Shown: piece after piece, positions 23,452 through 28,265 of the stretch
How positions within the stretch are numbered: the first letter of the stretch is position 1
Layout: the number at the start of each line of letters is the position of its first letter
Source: an uncultured Muribaculaceae bacterium
Lineage (GTDB): Bacteria > Bacteroidota > Bacteroidia > Bacteroidales > Muribaculaceae
Reading direction: 5' to 3'
Length of the DNA stretch: 28,265 bases
Assembly (NCBI GenBank): GCA_910583525.1
Contig: CAJTXL010000033.1
Coordinates: 1-28,265 of the forward strand
Translations under genes and position numbers: made by a program
The notes under the pieces: model-generated
Databases searched by the model: none
Told to the model about the DNA's origin: nothing
What the model saw: only the letters and a program-made list of their open reading frames with translations

Positions 23452-24685
23452 TGATGCTGAATATAAATCCTGTCTGATGACGCCCGAAACCAAGGTCGAG
23501 GCGCACATTGACCCGTTTTTTGAACTCCCAACGATAACCTATACCGTAGTTCGGCAACACCTTGCCCCAGCGCAAGGCAGAAAACTTAGGAAAAACAGTT
23601 CCGGCTCCGACCCACACCGCAATACCGTTGCGGCGCCACACATGCTGGCGCAGTTCGAGGCATACGTCGATTTCCGACTTGTCGCGGTAGCGGCCTTCGA
23701 AATAGCCACGCATGTTGTCGCTTCCGCCGAGCGTCGACAGCAGTCCCCACGGCGTATTGCCGTAAGTGATGCGCGAGTGCAGCTGAAAGGCCAAGGTGGC
23801 ACCACGCCAGGCCTTATGATAAAAGGCGAAGGTAAGTTCGGTGAGCGAGAACGCATACCTGTTGAACAAGAAACGTGGATTGAATCGTTGGTCGAGGCGC
23901 GCAAAGACACCGCGCGAGGCATTGGTGAGAAAATCGCGGTTGTCGTACTGGAGCGTAAGACCGACTCCCACGTTGAAAGTGCGGTCATATTCGCCCTCCC
24001 AAAGCCATGGTTTCTCGAAATGGCGTCCGTTGATATAGTCGAAAGTCGCAAAAGGCCCTATATACAAGGCATCGGCGATACGCCACACTATGCTGGCTTC
24101 GGCCTGCGAGTTAAGATACTTGTAGCCCGATTCGTTATCGTCGTTGACATTATTGTCGTAGCCTATGCCCCAGAACTTGGTTTTGACCGACGAAAAATTA
24201 ACGTCGTAATGGATTCTGGCACGGTCGCGAGGCATTATGTGCGTGCCCTTCACGCCAAGTTTGAAAAACATGCTCGTGGTAGCGTCGGCATATACGGCGA
24301 CATCCGAGGGCGGCGTCACCGTATCAGCCATATTGGTGCGGTAAAGCCCTGCGGCAACGAGACCTATTCCGAATTTGGTGTCGGTCGAATAATGCGGCCC
24401 CCCTATAATGCTGAAATCGAAAGGCTTGTTCTTTTTTGGTTTGTTGGAGTCGTCGAAATAATCAATAATCCGTGATATAAGGCCCTTACGAGGCTCTACA
24501 TTTTTTATAGTGCCAAATCCGGCGGTATCGACGACAGCATCCGCTGCGACAGGCATAGTGTCGGCAGCAATATCGGCAGGCGCTTCCAATCTTTCCGCCG
24601 GCAGCATCATTCGGCAAGAGTCTTGTGCTAAGACTCCCGAGACCGAAAGGACTATGGCAGATATTATCAGCGTAATGTGTCGCAT
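23438..24685 (-). CDS. POTRA-less Omp85/BamA-family outer-membrane barrel (surface antigen)
   Basis: This is a 415-residue outer-membrane protein with a signal peptide (1-20, ending VLA, then QDSC). Residues about 21-85 are a linker without POTRA repeats. A bacterial surface antigen barrel (PF01103 type) covers about 86-415: GPHYSTDTKFGIGLVAAGLY, QYDNRDFLTNASRGVFARLDQRF, GGSDNMRGYFEGRYRDKSEID. It ends in ...SINEAF, with the terminal Phe needed for barrel assembly. The length (full BamA is about twice this) and missing POTRA domains suggest a transport or structural barrel rather than the main assembly machine. Its last codons overlap the transferase gene, so the two are likely translationally coupled. 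I start it at 24685; longer upstream starts lack a signal peptide at the right place. Confidence 0.85.
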   Translation of the reverse strand: MRHITLIISAIVLSVSGVLAQDSCRMMLPAERLEAPADIAADTMPVAADAVVDTAGFGTIKNVEPRKGLISRIIDYFDDSNKPKKNKPFDFSIIGGPHYSTDTKFGIGLVAAGLYRTNMADTVTPPSDVAVYADATTSMFFKLGVKGTHIMPRDRARIHYDVNFSSVKTKFWGIGYDNNVNDDNESGYKYLNSQAEASIVWRIADALYIGPFATFDYINGRHFEKPWLWEGEYDRTFNVGVGLTLQYDNRDFLTNASRGVFARLDQRFNPRFLFNRYAFSLTELTFAFYHKAWRGATLAFQLHSRITYGNTPWGLLSTLGGSDNMRGYFEGRYRDKSEIDVCLELRQHVWRRNGIAVWVGAGTVFPKFSALRWGKVLPNYGIGYRWEFKKRVNVRLDLGFGRHQTGFIFSINEAF

Positions 24686-24696
24686 AGAGGTGATGT

Positions 24697-24728
24697 TTTG
24701 TAGAATTAACAAAAAAAGGCTAACTTTG
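24697..24728 (+). promoter_or_regulatory. Promoter of the menD-menB-surE cluster
   Basis: TTTG (24697-24700), a 20-base spacer and TAACTTTG (24721-24728) match the consensus well. The start point would lie near 24735, about 50 bases before menD. The -7 box is wrapped by a small inverted repeat, CTAAC-TTT-GTTAG (24720-24732). The divergent barrel gene starts at 24685, so its leader overlaps this promoter; I could not find a consensus promoter for that gene. Confidence 0.75.
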
Positions 24729-24784
24729 TTAGGACGAAAAAAATAAACAGGCCATTCCGACCAATAAGAGCGCATTTAACGATA

Positions 24785-26380
24785 ATGGAAACTATCGACA
24801 AACCTACCGCACATCTGCTCGCCGAGCTGCTCGAAGCCTACGGCATCAGCAGGGTAATAGTCTCGCCGGGGTCGCGGTGCGCACCTCTTTCGGTAGTGCT
24901 CGCGCGTTCGGAGCGCTTCAGTCTCACTTGCGTCATCGACGAACGGACTGCCGCATTCGTCGGCTTGGGTATGGCTCTCTCCACCGGCGAACCCGTAGCG
25001 CTCGTATGCACCTCCGGCTCTGCAGTGCTCAACTATGCTCCGGCACTGGCCGAGGCATACTACAGACGAGTGCCGCTTATTGCCATATCGGCCGACAGAC
25101 CGGCCGATATGCTCGACCAGCGTGACAGTCAGACAATACGACAGGCGCATGCCCTCGACGCTGTGGTGCGCAAGTCGGTCGACATAGCCGACATGCGGTC
25201 GGAACGCCACCTCAGATATGCCAACCGCATCATCAACGACGCCCTGTCGGCAGCCACAGGCCGCATTCCGGGACCGGTGCACATCAATATGCAGTTCGAC
25301 GTTCCGCTGACTCCCGTGTGCCCCGACAAACCTATGACTTTCGCACATAGGATAAACCGGCCTGCGGCGACGGCCAAAGGCTCTTGCACAGAGTTGGTAA
25401 AGTCTCTGTTCCCCGACAAAAACGCAAAAGTAATGATTGTGGCAGGAGATATGCACCCCTGCGACAAACTACGCCAAAGCCTGTCGCCCGCAAATGCCAT
25501 GGAGCGATTTGCGATAATGGCCGAGGCTCAGGCAAACCTGCCGTGGGGACAGACATTCTCAAGCTTTCCCGACGACTGCTCCGCCCTGCCCGAGCCCGAT
25601 TTCGTGCTCAGCATAGGCGGAAGCCTGGTTTCGGCCCGGCTGAAAAAATATCTGCGTTCGTGCCGCGGCACTCGCCACATTTCGCTCGGTGCCGACGACA
25701 ACATCGTCGATACATTCGGTCTGCTCACCGACACTATCGACTGTGATACTGCCGAGTTCTTTTCGGCCTTTGCCGCACATGTCGATGGCGACCCCGGCTT
25801 TGCCGCGCAGTGGTACAGTGCCACCCGGCAGAACAAGCCGTCTGGGGCAAGTGTGGCCGCACTTATAAGGCATATCGCCGACGCGATGCCCGATGCCGAC
25901 TTCCATTTCAGCAACGGCTCTGCAATACGTTACGCCCAACTCGCAAGCTTCGACGGCAAGCACCGCATCGACTGCAACCGAGGCGTAAGCGGCATAGAAG
26001 GAGCTACGTCGACGGCCATCGGAGCCGCAATGGCATCCGGGCACCCCACCGTGCTTGTTAGCGGCGACATGAGTGCGGCCTACGACATCGGAGCCCTTTC
26101 AGTCGAAGGCATACCGACATCGTTCAGGATGGTGGTGCTCGACAACGGCGGCGGCGACATTTTCCGAGCCGTGGCAACCACACGTGAGCTGCCCGAACGC
26201 GAGTTATATTTTACGACTCCACCACGGCTTCCGCTCCGCGAGCTGGCAAAAGGATACGGTTTCAGATACTACGAGACAACTCTCGAACACCCCGATATAT
26301 CCGATTTTCTAACCGACAGCGACGCCCCTGCAATACTATGCGTAAAAGTGCCGGCAGGCGACGCCAAATCACTTATATAA
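24785..26380 (+). CDS. menD: 2-succinyl-5-enolpyruvyl-6-hydroxy-3-cyclohexene-1-carboxylate synthase
   Basis: This 531-residue thiamine-diphosphate enzyme of menaquinone synthesis joins isochorismate with the succinyl-semialdehyde unit derived from 2-oxoglutarate. Visible features are SPGSRCAPLSVVLARS (about 27-42), the catalytic Glu53 in VIDERTAAFVGLG, and CTSGSAVLNYAPALAEAYY followed by PLIAISADRPAD, which is very characteristic of MenD. The cofactor motif begins GDMSAAYD (427-434) and ends VLDNGGGDIF (Asn454). Length is slightly short of the roughly 550 usual for MenD, but all domains are present. menB follows after 14 bases. No menF lies upstream: the divergent barrel gene is there instead, so isochorismate synthase must be elsewhere. 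Confidence 0.96.
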   Translation: METIDKPTAHLLAELLEAYGISRVIVSPGSRCAPLSVVLARSERFSLTCVIDERTAAFVGLGMALSTGEPVALVCTSGSAVLNYAPALAEAYYRRVPLIAISADRPADMLDQRDSQTIRQAHALDAVVRKSVDIADMRSERHLRYANRIINDALSAATGRIPGPVHINMQFDVPLTPVCPDKPMTFAHRINRPAATAKGSCTELVKSLFPDKNAKVMIVAGDMHPCDKLRQSLSPANAMERFAIMAEAQANLPWGQTFSSFPDDCSALPEPDFVLSIGGSLVSARLKKYLRSCRGTRHISLGADDNIVDTFGLLTDTIDCDTAEFFSAFAAHVDGDPGFAAQWYSATRQNKPSGASVAALIRHIADAMPDADFHFSNGSAIRYAQLASFDGKHRIDCNRGVSGIEGATSTAIGAAMASGHPTVLVSGDMSAAYDIGALSVEGIPTSFRMVVLDNGGGDIFRAVATTRELPERELYFTTPPRLPLRELAKGYGFRYYETTLEHPDISDFLTDSDAPAILCVKVPAGDAKSLI

Positions 26381-26394
26381 CACTTCATACAAAT

Positions 26395-27228
26395 ATGAAC
26401 GGACAACAGCCCCGACAGTGGAAAACAATAAAAGAATACACCGACATCCTCTTCGGTTTCTATGAAGGCATAGCCAAAATCACCATCAACCGCCCCGAGG
26501 TGTACAACGCCTTCCGGCCTCAGACAAACGCCGAAATACTCGACGCCCTTGCATACTGCCGCGACACCCCCGAAGTACGCGTGGTAGTGCTCACCGGCGC
26601 CGGCGACAAAGCATTCTGCTCCGGCGGCGACCAGCACTACAAATCGCGCGGAGGCTACCGCGACAGCGACGGCACACCACGCCTCAACGTGCTCGACATC
26701 CACAAAGCCATCCGCTCGCTCGTGAAACCCGTCATAGCCATGGTAAACGGCTACGCCATCGGCGGCGGCAACGTGCTCCAGGTGGTCTGCGACCTTAGCA
26801 TCGCATCCGAAAATGCCCGGTTCGGCCAGACCGGGCCGAAAGTAGGCAGCTTCGACGCCGGCTTCGGCTCATCGTACCTCGCACGCTGCGTAGGGCAGAA
26901 AAAAGCACGTGAAATATGGTTTCTGTGCCGACAATACACCGCGCAGGAAGCTCTCGAAATGGGAATGGTAAACAAAGTCGTACCTCTCGAAAAGCTCGAA
27001 GACGAAGTCGTGGACTGGTGCCGGACAATCATAAAACGCAGCCCATTTGCCATACGCATGGTGAAACGCGCCCTCAACGCCGAACTCGACGGCCAGCACG
27101 GACTGATGGAATTCGCGGGCGACGCCACACTGATGTACTACCTCATGGACGAAGCTCAGGAAGGCGCTCAGGCATTTTTGGAGAAACGCGACCCCGATTT
27201 CGACCAATTTCCACAATTCCCGGGCTAA
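26395..27228 (+). CDS. menB: 1,4-dihydroxy-2-naphthoyl-CoA synthase
   Basis: This 277-residue crotonase-fold enzyme closes the naphthoquinone ring of o-succinylbenzoyl-CoA in menaquinone synthesis. The family patterns are INRPEVYNAFRPQT, CSGGDQHYKSRGGY, NGYAIGGGNVLQVVCDLSIA and FGQTGPKVGSFDAGFGSSYLAR. Gly147 in the QTG motif corresponds to E. coli Gly156, the mark of type I, bicarbonate-dependent MenB; type II enzymes carry Asp there. Ser152 and Asp154 match the catalytic Ser161 and Asp163. The ATG at 26395 starts 14 bases after menD; an upstream in-frame ATG overlaps menD and adds no conserved sequence. menC and menE are not downstream in this window; surE follows instead. Confidence 0.96.
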   Translation: MNGQQPRQWKTIKEYTDILFGFYEGIAKITINRPEVYNAFRPQTNAEILDALAYCRDTPEVRVVVLTGAGDKAFCSGGDQHYKSRGGYRDSDGTPRLNVLDIHKAIRSLVKPVIAMVNGYAIGGGNVLQVVCDLSIASENARFGQTGPKVGSFDAGFGSSYLARCVGQKKAREIWFLCRQYTAQEALEMGMVNKVVPLEKLEDEVVDWCRTIIKRSPFAIRMVKRALNAELDGQHGLMEFAGDATLMYYLMDEAQEGAQAFLEKRDPDFDQFPQFPG

Positions 27229-27274
27229 CAAACGCCTTGTCTGATTTGTTTAAAAGAGAAAACATCACCACATT

Positions 27275-28048
27275 ATGGAAGCACCACGCCCACTGATACT
27301 CATAACCAACGACGACAGCGTCGACGCCCCCGGCATACACCACCTTGCCGACTGCGTACGCTCTCTCGGCGATGTCTATATAGTCGCACCGGCACATCCG
27401 CACTCGGGGCAATCAGCCGCACTGACCGTCAACGCGCCTCTGAGAATTACCGAACTGCCGTCCGAAAAAGACGGCATACGCCTTTTTACCGTCAACGGCA
27501 CGCCCGTCGATTGCATTAAACTCGCACTCCACACAATAGTTCCGCGCAAACCCGACGTAGTATTCTCGGGCATCAACCACGGCTCAAACTCAGCCGTAAA
27601 CGTAACTTATTCAGGCACAATGGGTGCCGTAATAGAAGCCTGTATGCAAGGCATACCTGCCGTGGGCTTCTCGCTGCTGCACCACTCCATGAAAGCCGAC
27701 TTCACATTCTCAACAGCTTTCGTGGCGAACATCGCCGCCGACGTACTTGCAAACGGACTGCCGGCCGGAATATGCCTTAACGTAAACATCCCGGCTCGCG
27801 TCATGCCCGAAGGAATAAAAGTATGCCGCGCCGCACGAGGCCACTGGAGCGACGAGTACAAACGCTATCTCGACCCTCACGGCGTTCCGTTCTATTGGCT
27901 CACCGGCCGTTTCATCAACGACGAACCCGACGCCGAAGACACCGACGAATACTGGCTCAACTGTCGCTATGTCAGCGTTGTACCGACACTTGTCGACCAA
28001 ACAGCCGCCGATGCCCTCAAAGCACTCGCATCACGCTTCGACAACTGA
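27275..28048 (+). CDS. surE: 5'/3'-nucleotidase SurE
   Basis: This 257-residue cytoplasmic metal-dependent phosphatase removes phosphate from nucleoside 5'- and 3'-monophosphates. Metal-site residues are visible at Asp13 and Asp14 (LITNDDSVDAPG), Ser44 (HPHSGQSAAL) and Asn101 (FSGINHGSN), each about five to six positions later than in the Thermotoga enzyme as I recall it. NGTPVDCIKLAL and YSGTMGAVIEACMQGIPAVGFS are also typical. The gene starts 46 bases after menB on the same strand with no terminator between, so it is probably cotranscribed with the men genes. A long hairpin follows. Full length, nothing unusual. Confidence 0.95.
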   Translation: MEAPRPLILITNDDSVDAPGIHHLADCVRSLGDVYIVAPAHPHSGQSAALTVNAPLRITELPSEKDGIRLFTVNGTPVDCIKLALHTIVPRKPDVVFSGINHGSNSAVNVTYSGTMGAVIEACMQGIPAVGFSLLHHSMKADFTFSTAFVANIAADVLANGLPAGICLNVNIPARVMPEGIKVCRAARGHWSDEYKRYLDPHGVPFYWLTGRFINDEPDAEDTDEYWLNCRYVSVVPTLVDQTAADALKALASRFDN

Positions 28049-28074
28049 CGGCGATAATTACCGATAATAAAAAA

Positions 28075-28118
28075 CAGGGAGAGAAAACGGCGCCCGGCGC
28101 GGCCGTTTTCTCTCCCTG
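28075..28118. terminator. Long hairpin terminator after surE
   Basis: A perfect 17-bp stem, CAGGGAGAGAAAACGGC (28075-28091) against GCCGTTTTCTCTCCCTG (28102-28118), has a 10-base GC-rich loop. On the + strand it is followed by CTTGTGTG, not a T-run. On the minus strand it is followed by TTTTTTATTA, a proper terminator tail. It may be bidirectional, or may mainly end a minus-strand gene to the right of the window. Confidence 0.75.
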
Positions 28119-28265
28119 CTTGTGTGTGTACGCATTGTCGGGCCGGCTCTTGGTCCGGCGGCACGGCTGAAACAGAAAAACAAAAGAGGTGAAGGAACAA
28201 AAATTGGGGGACAGGAGAACTCTTTTTGACGCTGTAAGGACTTTAAGGTTTTTAAGGTCTCTAAA
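28119..28265. other. Non-coding end of window with 9-base microrepeat
   Basis: I see no gene in the last 147 bases. The end carries a degenerate tandem repeat of 9 bases: AAGGACTTT (28236-28244), AAGGTTTTT (28245-28253), AAGGTCTCT (28254-28262), then AAA at the window edge. It may continue outside. Confidence 0.45.

Noticed and set aside
23452..23508. Upstream start for the phosphoethanolamine transferase
   Set aside because: The extra 19 residues lie inside the barrel gene and add nothing conserved. The start at 23451 gives a normal N-terminus with tight overlap.
23342..24475. Plus-strand open frame (377 codons) opposite the barrel gene and transferase start
   Set aside because: The minus-strand products show clear family motifs, a signal peptide and a terminal Phe. 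The plus-strand frame has no recognisable feature.
1..28265. CRISPR arrays, tRNA or rRNA genes, integrases
   Set aside because: I saw no regularly spaced repeats, no tRNA-like cloverleaf or CCA-bounded arms, no rRNA signatures and no integrase or transposase motifs.

Overview
The window looks like chromosomal DNA from a gut-type Bacteroidota, most likely order Bacteroidales and possibly Muribaculaceae; the family is an inference. Support comes from an ECF sigma/FecR/STN-SusC/SusD cassette, promoters of the TTTG-N19-21-TAnnTTTG type, lipoproteins with acidic residues after the lipobox cysteine, proteins ending in type IX secretion (T9SS) sorting domains, and menaquinone genes. I see no tRNA, rRNA, CRISPR array or transposase.

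Region 1 (1-16491, + strand) is a regulated SusCD-type locus. It holds an ECF sigma factor, a FecR anti-sigma factor, a SusC receptor with an N-terminal STN signalling domain, a SusD lipoprotein and a DUF4623-like surface lipoprotein. A zinc amidase (Amidase_3) follows, fused to an Ig/propeller/T9SS-tail module, then two stand-alone paralogues of that module, then a GHL10 (DigH/YngK-like) glycosidase lipoprotein. An amidase that frees glycan from stem peptides plus a GHL10 enzyme, whose E. coli relative DigH cleaves denuded glycan strands, suggests a surface system for processing peptidoglycan or a related peptide-linked glycan. This is the most interesting hypothesis here and is unproven. Hairpins lie after several of these genes, so expression may step down along the transcript.

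Region 2 (16492-19233) holds a GH97 glycosidase with the glutamates of the inverting, SusB-like subfamily. It sits between two diverged copies of a roughly 180-bp structured repeat and has its own -7 promoter element.

Region 3 (19173-21215) is a BlaI-type repressor and a BlaR1-type M56 membrane protease fused to a TonB C-terminal domain. Two identical-arm operators (AACTAA-N4-TTAGTT) bracket the -7 box.

Region 4 (21338-24685) has a short acidic lipoprotein gene with a strong promoter and high-expression-like codon use. It converges on a minus-strand pair: a POTRA-less Omp85-like barrel and an overlapping EptA-like phosphoethanolamine transferase.

Region 5 (24697-28118, + strand) is menD-menB-surE (menaquinone synthesis and SurE nucleotidase), starting from a consensus promoter and ending at a 17-bp-stem hairpin. 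The last 150 bases hold no gene I can support.
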